The notes under the pieces are model-generated. The model saw only the letters and a list, made by a program, of their open reading frames with translations. It did not search any database and had not been told where the DNA came from. A DNA stretch of 8,355 bases from Desulfobacterales bacterium. GTDB lineage: Bacteria; Desulfobacterota; Desulfobacteria; Desulfobacterales; 4be13. The first letter of the stretch is position 1; every line of letters starts with the position of its first letter. Location: contig JAOZRQ010000032.1 in the NCBI GenBank assembly GCA_029940115.1, positions 1 through 8,355 on the forward strand, in the 5' to 3' direction. The position numbers and the translations under genes were made by a program. This document shows, one piece after another, positions 1-6,126 of this stretch.

Positions 1-68
1 ACCAAGGGAGTGCAAAAATGGCGGTCTCGTTGCCTTTCGGCCTTCGGCGGTTCAATATCCATTGTCTT

Positions 69-188
69 TCAACTTGATGCACTGAGCAGCCTCTTTTGCG
101 TCCTGAAACCACAGACAACATTGGCAAACGTGGATTCCGCTGATTTTTTCGGTCCATGTGGGATTGTGGTGCGGAAAGTTGTTGACAT
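69..188 (-). CDS. Doubtful small ORF, 39 aa, function unknown
   Basis: This is a 39-codon reading frame starting at ATG 188-186 on the minus strand. It has a purine-rich GAGGG eight bases before the ATG that could act as a ribosome binding site. The product would be basic (several Arg and Lys) with a single Cys, and it shows no membrane segment or recognisable motif. The frame stays open further upstream without a better start. It lies in a repeat-rich, otherwise gene-poor stretch, so it may be a remnant of a longer decayed gene or chance. I do not recognise the family. Confidence 0.2.
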   Translation of the reverse strand: MSTTFRTTIPHGPKKSAESTFANVVCGFRTQKRLLSASS

Positions 189-320
189 GAGCGTATCCCT
201 CTCTTGTCTGAAGTACTCAAAAACGGCACCTTCTCCCTGTAAACCCCCGACTGTCAGGGCCCCGGTGCGGAAATTTCTTTGCCGCAAAAAAAATCGGGAA
301 CCAACCTTGCAGCATCAGAG

Positions 321-388
321 GTTCATCCGCGTTCATCCGCGGTTTGCTGATCATGTGAGACCGCAGATGGACGCAGATGGACGCAGAC
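321..388. repeat. Inverted pair of 10-nt tandem repeats (TTCATCCGCG / CGCAGATGGA type)
   Basis: The left arm is two exact copies of GTTCATCCGC (321-340). The right arm (361-387) is just over two copies of the period-10 unit CGCAGATGGA, and the arms are imperfectly complementary, so the element can fold into a long hairpin around a loop containing TGATCA. A related element with the arms in the opposite order lies at 2654-2722. It is intergenic and non-coding. Its dispersed occurrence suggests a repeat family. Confidence 0.75.
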
Positions 389-437
389 AAAACCTGCGTA
401 GTGGAGCTCCATCGCCACAAGGTGTCGTTTTTGAGGA

Positions 438-534
438 AGTAGAACGATTTTTCAAATCGTTCCCCTTGATTTCCTTGAGGTTGAAAAAGAGTTTGAGACA
501 CCGAACAAAGTAGAACGATTTTTCAAATCGTTCC
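438..534. repeat. Two identical 26-nt palindromic repeats, 45 nt apart
   Basis: Positions 438-463 and 509-534 are identical over 26 nt. Each contains a perfect 9-bp stem, GAACGATTT paired with AAATCGTTC, around a TTC loop. The spacing (71 nt start to start) and the identical orientation resemble REP or BIME-type extragenic palindromes. No gene covers them convincingly. They could act as transcript-end hairpins or be relics of a mobilised palindrome. Confidence 0.85.
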
Positions 535-753
535 TTTCATTTTTTTTGATATCGAAAAAAGGAAAAACGAAAAGACGCAAATGGTGCGGGAAGAATTTAT
601 GGCCAATCGCTTATTGCCGTGCCGGCCCATCATCAGGTGTGAGATGAACCGATTCATTTCAGAAGAAATGGCAACAAGGAAAGTCCCCATATTTGACAAT
701 TATCTCATCATCCGCTATCATCATCCGTGACTGAAGAACTTTCCTTGACCAGA

Positions 754-787
754 TTGGCAAATCCGGCAGATGGTCCGGATTTGTCAA
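754..787. repeat. Imperfect 13-bp hairpin (CCGGATTTG family)
   Basis: The arms TTGGCAAATCCGG (754-766) and CCGGATTTGTCAA (775-787) pair at 12 of 13 positions around an 8-nt loop. The stem sequence resembles the GGATTTGGCAATCCG arms in the repeat block at 3684-3805, so it may belong to the same dispersed family. No poly-T follows, so a classic terminator is unlikely. Confidence 0.6.
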
Positions 788-1046
788 TTCAAATTGAGCA
801 TGATGGGATGGCTTCCAAGAGCAAGAAAAATGGGTAAGTTGTTCAGTCACATGTCCCAAGTTGTCTGATGCAGGGCCTTGAATATGTTTCCGTAACCCCC
901 AAAACTTTGATGATCAAGTTTCCGGTAAAAAGTCTCTCCTGCGAACCGCCATGATCGGAAAAAGAAACCCAACATAAGGGATTTCCCAATAAATAATCCA
1001 CCCATACAGACACCTCCCTGAGCCTCTTAAGAGGGGAATCATTGGC

Positions 1047-1076
1047 GACATTCCCCCTGAGGGACAGGGGGATGTC
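1047..1076. other. GC-rich stem-loop in the amrS upstream region
   Basis: GACAT then CCCCCTG (1047-1059) pairs with CAGGGGG then ATGTC (1065-1076), giving 12 base pairs with one bulged T and a 5-nt loop AGGGA. It lies 113 nt before the amrS start and just after the palindrome at 1023-1034. No U-tract follows, so it is not a standard terminator. It could be a structured leader, the end of an upstream transcript, or another extragenic palindrome. Confidence 0.45.
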
Positions 1077-1179
1077 TGACTCAGAGATCTGGGTATATTA
1101 ACTTTTGGAAGTTCCCTAAGTGGCCATACCGGGTTTCTTCGCGGGAATGGGAAGAGGGCTTGATGATCAAGGGAAAGAA

Positions 1180-1186
1180 GAGGTGA
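1180..1186 (+). promoter_or_regulatory. Strong ribosome binding site for the radical SAM gene
   Basis: GAGGTGA is a 7-nt match to the complement of the usual 16S rRNA 3' tail, and its last base is three bases before ATG 1190. An internal ATG at 1244 would give a more conventional signal-peptide start but has no comparable site. This site therefore decides in favour of 1190. Confidence 0.75.
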
Positions 1187-1189
1187 GAG

Positions 1190-2482
1190 ATGCGTTCTGA
1201 AAACAACCCCCGAAGAGATTCTGTATGCCTTGGATCCGCGAAGATGTTATCCAAGCGCGAGTTCTTTGAAAAAGCATCGCGGTACAGCATGATGCTGGCC
1301 GGCGCGGGCATGGCGTTGGCCTCTCCGCTGTGGCTGGAAAATTGGGTCACCGAGGCCCGGGGCGGCCTTTTTTCCTCCGCCACAGATGATATCCTCAGGA
1401 ATGCGCCGCCGGCCCGCTATTGGATATCCGCAAACGCCAAGGAGGTCCGGTGCTTGACATGTCACCAGCCGAGTGACAAGATTCAGGGGACCCAGCATGC
1501 CCACGAGAAACCGATCATCAAATGCCTGTTGTGCGCCCAGAAATGCCTGATCAATGAAGGGGAGCGCGGGGCATGCCGGGCGCGGATGAATGTGGGCGGG
1601 ACCCTGCGAAGTCTTGTCTATGGCCGGCCCGTTGCGGTGCATCTGGATCCCATTGAGAAGAAGCCGTTGTATCACTTCCTCCCCGGATCTTCGGCATTTT
1701 CCTTGGCCACTTCCGGTTGCCCGCTTTCTTGCAAGTTCTGCCAGAATTGGGAGATATCCCAAGCTCGGCCCGAGGATTTTAAAGGGAAATTCGTTCCCCC
1801 TAAGAGCATTGTCCAAGCCGCGAGTGGACGCAACGCGCCTGTGATCGCGTTCACCTACAATGAGCCGACCGTCTTCACGGAATACCTGACCGACATCGCC
1901 CGACTCGGGCACAAACAGAATCGCCGCCATGTCCTGATCAGTTGCGGGTTCATGAACAAGGCCCCGCTTGATGAGATGTGCGATGTGCTCAATGCGATCA
2001 AGATTGACCTGAAGGGATTCAGCAAGGATTTTTACCGTCAGGTCTGCGCCGCGGAACTGGATCCGGTGTTGCGGAGCATGAAACAGGTGGCCAAAAGGGG
2101 GGTTCACCTGGAAATCGTGAACTTGGTGGTTCCCACCTTGAACGACTCCGAAAAGATGCTCACCGATCTGGCGGAATGGGTGATGGGGGAGCTTGGACCG
2201 GACGTGCCGGTCCATTTCACCCGCTTCCACCCGGATTATCAGATGCTGAACCTCCCGCCCACCCCCATCGCGACCTTGGAGCGGGCGTATGAGATTGCAA
2301 AGGCCAAGGGGATCCGATATCCCTTTGTGGGAAATGTCCCCGGGCACCCGGGAAATCACACCCACTGCCCGGCCTGCGGAAAGGGGGTCATCGTGAGAAC
2401 CGGCTTCTTTGTCACAGAGACCCACCTGAAAAGCGGGCGTTGTGAATACTGTGATGGACCGATTGCGGGGGTTTGGGAATGA
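1190..2482 (+). CDS. amrS: AmmeMemoRadiSam-system radical SAM enzyme with Tat-like N-terminus
   Basis: This 430-aa protein belongs to the AmrS branch of COG1180 (relatives of pyruvate formate-lyase activase). The radical SAM cluster motif CPLSCKFC gives C177, C181 and C184, followed by QNW. An N-terminal cysteine module lies before it (C112, C115, C119, C128, with GERGAC), and the C-terminus carries two CxxC pairs (HCPACGKG and CEYCDGPIAGVWE). Both are typical of this family and suggest extra metal binding. Substrate and reaction are unknown for the family. Residues 19-52 read like a signal: MLSKREFFEKASRY then a hydrophobic stretch MMLAGAGMALA, which is a KR variant of the twin-arginine pattern. 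This suggests export or membrane anchoring, but the start at 1190 adds 18 residues before it. No AmrA or AmrB partner is nearby. It is followed by a repeat block rather than another gene. Family assignment is firm; export is inference. Confidence 0.92.
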   Translation: MRSENNPRRDSVCLGSAKMLSKREFFEKASRYSMMLAGAGMALASPLWLENWVTEARGGLFSSATDDILRNAPPARYWISANAKEVRCLTCHQPSDKIQGTQHAHEKPIIKCLLCAQKCLINEGERGACRARMNVGGTLRSLVYGRPVAVHLDPIEKKPLYHFLPGSSAFSLATSGCPLSCKFCQNWEISQARPEDFKGKFVPPKSIVQAASGRNAPVIAFTYNEPTVFTEYLTDIARLGHKQNRRHVLISCGFMNKAPLDEMCDVLNAIKIDLKGFSKDFYRQVCAAELDPVLRSMKQVAKRGVHLEIVNLVVPTLNDSEKMLTDLAEWVMGELGPDVPVHFTRFHPDYQMLNLPPTPIATLERAYEIAKAKGIRYPFVGNVPGHPGNHTHCPACGKGVIVRTGFFVTETHLKSGRCEYCDGPIAGVWE

Positions 2483-2500
2483 CTCTGGGTGGTGTTTCAG

Positions 2501-2642
2501 GGGAGTGCAAAAATTAAGCGAAGCGGTTTTTTTGCATTTGAACCCGGAGTGCGGAAATGAGCCCCTAGGCGATATTTTCGCGCCTAACGGAAACGCGAAA
2601 ATATCGCCTAGGGGCTCATTTCCGCACTCATTTCTGCACTCC
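2501..2642. repeat. Nested inverted repeats bounded by GGAGTGC, with a perfect 36-bp core
   Basis: The core is a perfect 36-bp inverted repeat, 2547-2582 against 2594-2629, with an 11-nt loop. It includes GCCCCTAGGCGATATTTTCG and its complement. A second, outer pair flanks it: GGAGTGCAAAAAT (2502-2514) and ATTTCTGCACTCC (2630-2642), matching at 12 of 13. The left outer arm, GGGAGTGCAAAAAT, also occurs exactly at 6-19. It begins 18 nt after the amrS stop and could fold in RNA and stop transcription, though no U-tract follows. It looks like a mobile palindromic element, possibly one inserted inside another. Confidence 0.9.
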
Positions 2643-2653
2643 TTCCCGGAACA

Positions 2654-2722
2654 AACCGCGGATGGACGCGGATGGGCCCGCACCCTGCCCTGCACACAGG
2701 CCGTCTGCGTTCATCCGCGGTT
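2654..2722. repeat. Inverted repeat of AACCGCGGATGGACGC type
   Basis: AACCGCGGATGGACGC (2654-2669) pairs with GCGTTCATCCGCGGTT (2707-2722) at 15 of 16 positions, around a C-rich loop. It is the same sequence family as 321-388 but with the arms in the opposite order. From 2723 to 2866 I see nothing further that can be supported: the spacer is AT-richer and carries no convincing ORF. Confidence 0.75.
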
Positions 2723-2866
2723 CATGATGGTGTCGGAAACCACAAAAACCAGAAACCTCCTTAAGTATAGACCACTAGGATGGTTGCTCAAACTGTAAGG
2801 GTGTAAACCCGATCAGTTGCCCCAGAATCAACTTCAAACAAAAGGGACATACCCTCATTTTCACTT

Positions 2867-3148
2867 TTGAAACCGCTTGACAGGGCAAAAAAAACTGATA
2901 TCCTGCTTTCTTGTGTGCCGGATCTGAATCACGCGGTGATCAGTGCCTATCCAAGCCCTGTGCTTCTGATTCATGGAAAGAGGGATGAGATCATTCCTTT
3001 CACCCACAGCATGACCCTCTGTCAAGCCGCGGATCAAGGGAAGCTGATCGCTTATGACTGTGGACATAACGACTGTCCCCCAGACTGGAACAGATTTTGG
3101 CAGGACATCCGGTCTTTTCTTCGGGAGGCCCAGATCATTGATGAATGA
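2867..3148 (+). pseudogene. C-terminal remnant of an alpha/beta hydrolase
   Basis: The 93-residue frame (opened by a TTG at 2867) matches the end of a serine hydrolase of the ABHD17/ABHD13-like or COG1073 type. PVLLIHGKRDEIIPFTHS supplies the catalytic acid region (D40), and DCGHNDCPPDW supplies the catalytic histidine (H67). The cap and the GxSxG nucleophile elbow that should come before it are absent, and the upstream DNA (2723-2866) does not look coding. About two thirds of a normal 250-300-aa protein is therefore missing. The frame ends in ATGAATGA, overlapping the pgpA start by 8 nt, so the intact ancestor was probably translationally coupled to pgpA. Catalytic activity is not expected. 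Confidence 0.72.
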
Positions 3149-3653
3149 AACGAATTCCAAAAAAGATGCTGTTTACTTGGCCATCGGCTCGGCATTCGGG
3201 CTTGGCTTATCCCCTTTTTTCCCGGGAACCTGCGGGACACTGGCAGGTGTGCTGGCCCATGTTCTGATTGCCTGGTTTCTGCCGGCTGACATGCAGGTGC
3301 CGGCCCTTGTCGCGGTGCTCGTGCTGGTCTGTGCGGCAAATCACCTGTTAACCCCGTGGGCCCAGGATCACTGGCAATCCAGGGATCCGAAACACTTTGT
3401 CTTGGACGAGGTCGCGGGATATCTCATCGTTCCGATACTTTTCCACCCGTATGGGGAACTCTGGAAAGTGGTGCTGTGGGGCTTTCTGCTCTTTAGAATA
3501 TTGGACATTTTCAAGCTGATCCCCCCTGCCAAGCAGATTGATCAGAACATGCACGGCCCTTGGGGGATCCTCTTGGATGATTTGGTGAGCGGCGGATATG
3601 CCGCGCTCATCATGTATGTTGTCTATTGGGTGAGGCCGGCGTGGATTTGTTGA
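3141..3653 (+). CDS. pgpA: Phosphatidylglycerophosphatase A
   Basis: PgpA removes the phosphate from phosphatidylglycerophosphate in the inner membrane, giving phosphatidylglycerol. The 170-aa length is normal for the family. Diagnostic blocks are GLGLSPFFPGTCGTLAG (residues 20-36), HFVLDEVAGYLIV (85-97, with the conserved D89-E90), GFLLFRILDIFKLIPPAKQID (114-134), and GPWGILLDDLVSGGYAAL (139-156, with D146-D147). Hydrophobic stretches near 16-48, 53-70, 108-124 and 150-164 suit an integral membrane protein. The start is at ATG 3141; GGAGG at 3124-3128 sits 12 nt upstream, and an adjacent in-frame TTG at 3138 is an alternative. A farther ATG at 3054 would add 29 residues unlike the family. 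The gene overlaps the end of the hydrolase remnant by 8 nt, and expression may originally have come through that gene. Confidence 0.95.
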   Translation: MNETNSKKDAVYLAIGSAFGLGLSPFFPGTCGTLAGVLAHVLIAWFLPADMQVPALVAVLVLVCAANHLLTPWAQDHWQSRDPKHFVLDEVAGYLIVPILFHPYGELWKVVLWGFLLFRILDIFKLIPPAKQIDQNMHGPWGILLDDLVSGGYAALIMYVVYWVRPAWIC

Positions 3654-3683
3654 GGCGTGGCCGCAAATCTCGTGTTGCTGCTG

Positions 3684-3805
3684 CCGGATTGCAAAATTCG
3701 GCATGACGGTTCGGATTTGGCAATCCGAACCAAGCGGCGGAGGCCGCCCCGCTTCCGCCGGATTGCCAATATCTGGCGACATGACGGTTCAGATTTGCCA
3801 ATCCG
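3684..3805. repeat. Two tandem hairpin units, about 77 nt apart
   Basis: The segments 3702-3727 and 3780-3805 match at 24 of 26 positions; both begin CATGACGGTTC and end AATCCG. Each is preceded by CCGGATTGC (3684 and 3760), so the repeat unit is roughly 77 nt. Within each unit CGGATTGC at the left can pair with GCAATCCG or its near equivalent at the right. It starts about 30 nt after the pgpA stop and may form the 3' end of that transcript. No protein reading is supported. Confidence 0.75.
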
Positions 3806-3825
3806 GGCATCAGGGCGAGGAGCGG

Positions 3826-3866
3826 CGAGCGGTCGTTGACCGATGGCCGCATGTGGCCGCTCGCCC
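3826..3866. repeat. Short inverted repeat GCGAGCGG / CCGCTCGC
   Basis: GCGAGCGGTC (3826-3835) faces GGCCGCTCGC (3857-3866) with 9 of 10 bases complementary. It is followed by two near-identical short units, GACCGCTGACCACTGACCAC. It lies in the same gene-free block between pgpA and the toxin remnant. No function can be assigned from sequence. Confidence 0.5.
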
Positions 3867-3914
3867 ATGACCGCTGACCACTGACCACAAAATCCGTTAG
3901 AGCTTTCAACAAAA

Positions 3915-4021
3915 TGTTTGTCGCTCCGGAGTGCCTGTTTGTCGCTCCGGAGTGCCAAACTTGCAGTTTGGCATGCCCGGAAACCGGGGCCTCCGCCAAA
4001 CTGCAAGTTTGGCACTCCGGA
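3915..4021. repeat. 21-nt tandem duplication followed by a perfect 27-bp inverted repeat
   Basis: Positions 3915-3935 and 3936-3956 are exact tandem copies of a 21-nt unit that starts TGTTTGTCGC and contains the palindrome CTCCGGAG. The second copy opens a perfect 27-bp inverted repeat, 3946-3972 against 3995-4021. Each arm is itself a small hairpin (GCCAAACT, TGC, AGTTTGGC), and the 22-nt loop contains a further GCCC/GGGC stem. The outer border is again CCGGAGTGC. The right arm abuts the truncated 5' end of the AbiEii-like fragment, suggesting that insertion of this element removed the start of that gene. Confidence 0.88.
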
Positions 4022-4290
4022 CAATCTTTTTGTTGGGCACCCCATTTTATCTGACCGGTGGTACAGCATTAAGTAGATGTTATCTTCAACACCGCTATTC
4101 CGACGATCTTGATTTTTTTGTCAATGCCGATGAGGAATATGCCCGGCATGTCGGAATGATCCTTCGGGCAATGCCGGTTGATAAAGAAAAGATGACAGAG
4201 GAGTTGGGCATTATTGCCGATGACATATTCTGGGGAAGATCGAACAGCCTCGCGCTTTCGGTCTGTGATATCCGATATTCAGAATCATAG
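4022..4290 (+). pseudogene. Fragment of an AbiEii/AbiGii-type nucleotidyltransferase toxin
   Basis: The frame contains FYLTGGTALSRCYLQHRY then SDDLDFFVNADEEY, the signature of the AbiEii/AbiGii nucleotidyltransferase superfamily. The GG-T-A-L segment and the D-L-D acid pair form the nucleotide and metal site. Members work as toxins of abortive-infection or toxin-antitoxin pairs, usually with an AbiEi-type antitoxin. Here coding similarity starts directly after an inverted repeat, with no ATG and no ribosome binding site. The frame stops after about 88 codons, before the downstream strands and helical region expected in a 200-300-aa protein. No antitoxin gene is present. I read it as a gene eroded at both ends; expression of a mini-protein from an internal TTG (4030) cannot be excluded. 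Confidence 0.8.
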
Positions 4291-4312
4291 AACTAGTTCG
4301 GGAAGCAAAACC

Positions 4313-6112
4313 ATGGAACAGGCCATAAAGACACTGGTTCCCGAGTCGGTTTACACCGACCGCCAGGAATTCATCGACTATTTTTTCACCTACGCGCTCG
4401 ACGCCCGGGAACGCCGGGCCATGTCAACCGTCCTTCTGGGCCGGCGGCGCATGGGCAAGACCGAGATATTCAAGCGGGTGGTGAACCGGCTCTTCTTTGA
4501 GCAGGACCACACCGATCCGAAGGCGGTCGTGCCGGTCTGGTACAGCTTCCGAGACACCGCCACGGAAGTTTGGAAGTTCGCAGCCGAGTATGTGGAGAAT
4601 CTGCTACGCTGGCACACCGCCTTCAGATGCCGGGATCCGAGATTCCTGATGCGGTCGGAGGTGCGGTACACCGAACTGATCAGATTTGTGAGGAACCAGA
4701 CGCCGATGTCGGGGGAATCGGCGGGCATCCTGAATGTGATGGAGGGGCTCAGGGAACGGGACATGCCAATTCCCGAGAAGACGGCATTGTGGCTTCCGAG
4801 GGAGATTGCCGACGTACATGACGGGACCATCGTTATGTTTCTCGACGAGTTTCAGAACACCCGCCTGCCCCATGAGCAGTTTGACATCGTCGGCTTCATG
4901 CAGGAGGCGGTGGAGTCGCCGAACTGTCCACACTTTGTGACCGGGTCGGCCATGTCCATCCTCGCCAAGGAGATTTTGGGCCGCGGGGCGTTGTTCGGCC
5001 GGTTCGACAGCGAACCCATCGAGCCGATGACCCAGTACTGGGGCACAGAGCTGGCACGACGCGCGGCCCGTCATTACAAGGCCGAGGTTGACGACCTCAT
5101 GGCCCCGGTGGTGTCCAATCGTTGCGGCGGCAATCCGTTCTATATCACCGCGGTGATCAGACAGGCCGCCAAAAGACGGGAACCGATAGAGACCGAGGAG
5201 ACGCTGAACAGGCTGCTTGCCGTGGATCTCTCCTCCGGCTTCATCTGGGCGGAATTGAACGACCAAGTCACAAAGTGGATCGAACGGACCAACGAGCACG
5301 GCATCACCAAATGGGTGCTGTATCTCTCCGCGACCGAGTCAGATGATCGGATCGAGCCGGAGCGCATCCGGCAACGATTGGCCGAAAAGGAGGGGACCCG
5401 TGTCCCCATCGAGACGATCCGGGATGTGCTGATCCGGCTCTCCCGGGGGGATCTGCTTGAATACATGGAGCTGGGCGACTGGTTCCGCAAGACCGACGAT
5501 CCGATCCTGCTTGACTTTCTGAAGGCTTGGGGAAGGTTCGAGGTGGAGGGAAACCGGCATGCGAAGGTGGTCACCGACACAATTAAACGCTACGATACTC
5601 TGAGACGACAGATCAGCGACCACAAAGGGTATCTGGCCGAGATCTATCTCTCCCAGATTCTCTGGAACGGCCAGCGCAGGACCTTCCCCGGAAGATATTT
5701 CCACAGCGACCGGGATGTGACGCTGCCGATCCGGTTCTACGACATCCGCCATCGTCTGAGGCTCGACGCGTCGTCGGAAAGCGAGGTGGACGTGTACGCC
5801 TCGACCGGCACGGAGATATGGCTGTGCGAGAGCAAATGGTGGGAGACCCGGAAGGTCGGGGACGACGTTGTCACAGAATTTATGGAACTGGCCGAAAAAC
5901 TGAAGGACTTCGAGGGGCGGGAATATTTCGACGGGGAGCGCCCGCTCACGGTGCGCCTCTGGCTCTTCGCCCACAACGGTGTCACCCCCAAGGCCGAGGC
6001 CCTGTTGCGGGAAAACGGCATCTACTGGTCCTCCCGCGCCGACCTCGACTGGCTGATCCAAAAGACAGGGCTGAGACGGCTACCCGATTTCGGGAAAAGA
6101 CAGGTTCAGTAA
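4313..6112 (+). CDS. AAA/STAND-type ATPase with C-terminal PD-(D/E)XK nuclease domain
   Basis: This is a 599-aa protein of the archaeal-ATPase type (COG1672-like). The Walker A motif is GRRRMGKT at residues 43-50 (K49), and Walker B is IVMFLDEFQ with D178-E179. A sensor-like segment VTGSAM lies near 209-214, and the GNPFYI motif at 273-278 is typical of this ATPase group. A winged-helix-like region probably follows. The C-terminus carries the full PD-(D/E)XK pattern: E443 in a helix (GYLAEIYLSQIL), then D493 in EVDV and E506-S-K508 in CESKWW, comparable to DUF234-type nuclease domains. It is predicted to be an ATP-dependent DNA- or RNA-acting protein, but its target is unknown. The chosen start, ATG 4313, has GGGAAG seven bases upstream; an in-frame ATG at 4214 would overlap the toxin fragment and adds nothing family-like. 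It lies 22 nt after that remnant, so a defence or mobile-module role is possible. It appears intact. Confidence 0.9.
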   Translation: MEQAIKTLVPESVYTDRQEFIDYFFTYALDARERRAMSTVLLGRRRMGKTEIFKRVVNRLFFEQDHTDPKAVVPVWYSFRDTATEVWKFAAEYVENLLRWHTAFRCRDPRFLMRSEVRYTELIRFVRNQTPMSGESAGILNVMEGLRERDMPIPEKTALWLPREIADVHDGTIVMFLDEFQNTRLPHEQFDIVGFMQEAVESPNCPHFVTGSAMSILAKEILGRGALFGRFDSEPIEPMTQYWGTELARRAARHYKAEVDDLMAPVVSNRCGGNPFYITAVIRQAAKRREPIETEETLNRLLAVDLSSGFIWAELNDQVTKWIERTNEHGITKWVLYLSATESDDRIEPERIRQRLAEKEGTRVPIETIRDVLIRLSRGDLLEYMELGDWFRKTDDPILLDFLKAWGRFEVEGNRHAKVVTDTIKRYDTLRRQISDHKGYLAEIYLSQILWNGQRRTFPGRYFHSDRDVTLPIRFYDIRHRLRLDASSESEVDVYASTGTEIWLCESKWWETRKVGDDVVTEFMELAEKLKDFEGREYFDGERPLTVRLWLFAHNGVTPKAEALLRENGIYWSSRADLDWLIQKTGLRRLPDFGKRQVQ

Positions 6113-6126
6113 GCCAGAGCTTGTCA

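Larger units (their letters stand above)
535..1189. other. Long gene-free stretch upstream of amrS
   Basis: I see no supportable gene in these 655 bases. The best plus-strand frame is a 49-codon ORF from ATG 581 without a well-placed ribosome binding site. Composition is mixed, with an A-rich start. The recognisable content is a hairpin at 754-787, a 12-bp palindrome CCTCTTAAGAGG at 1023-1034, a GC-rich stem-loop at 1047-1076, and the sequence TTGATGATCAAG occurring twice (907-918 and 1160-1171). Any promoter for the radical SAM gene should be in the last few hundred bases, but no clear -35/-10 pair stands out. Confidence 0.6.

Noticed and set aside
217..501. 94-codon minus-strand frame
   Set aside because: It is largely a translation of the palindromic and 10-nt tandem repeats, with no motif and no start signal.
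10..513. 167-codon plus-strand frame at the left edge
   Set aside because: It crosses two repeat elements, so the translated repeats give low-complexity segments. It has no ribosome binding site and no recognisable domain.
438..534. Possible CRISPR array
   Set aside because: There are only two palindromic copies with one 45-nt spacer and no cas genes. The structure fits extragenic palindromes better.
581..730. 49-codon plus-strand ORF
   Set aside because: The nearest purine-rich site is too far from the ATG, the product has no recognisable feature, and the flanking DNA is non-coding. The evidence is too weak to call it a gene.
1247..2695. 482-codon open frame on the minus strand
   Set aside because: It lies opposite the well-supported radical SAM gene, runs into the 36-bp palindrome, and shows no family motifs. 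It is an antisense shadow of a GC-rich gene.
3054..3140. 29-residue N-terminal extension of PgpA
   Set aside because: It lies within the hydrolase remnant's frame, is unlike PgpA N-termini, and the normal family length is reached from 3141.
3623..4069. Minus-strand frames across the pgpA-toxin spacer
   Set aside because: Their repetitive translations (for example FGGG and ALRSDKQ repeats) simply reflect the DNA repeats.
4214..4312. Upstream extension of the ATPase to ATG 4214
   Set aside because: The added residues overlap the toxin fragment in another frame and resemble no domain. ATG 4313 has a better-placed purine-rich site.
4604..5299. 231-codon minus-strand frame inside the ATPase gene
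   Set aside because: It is antisense to an intact gene with full catalytic motifs and has no domain of its own.
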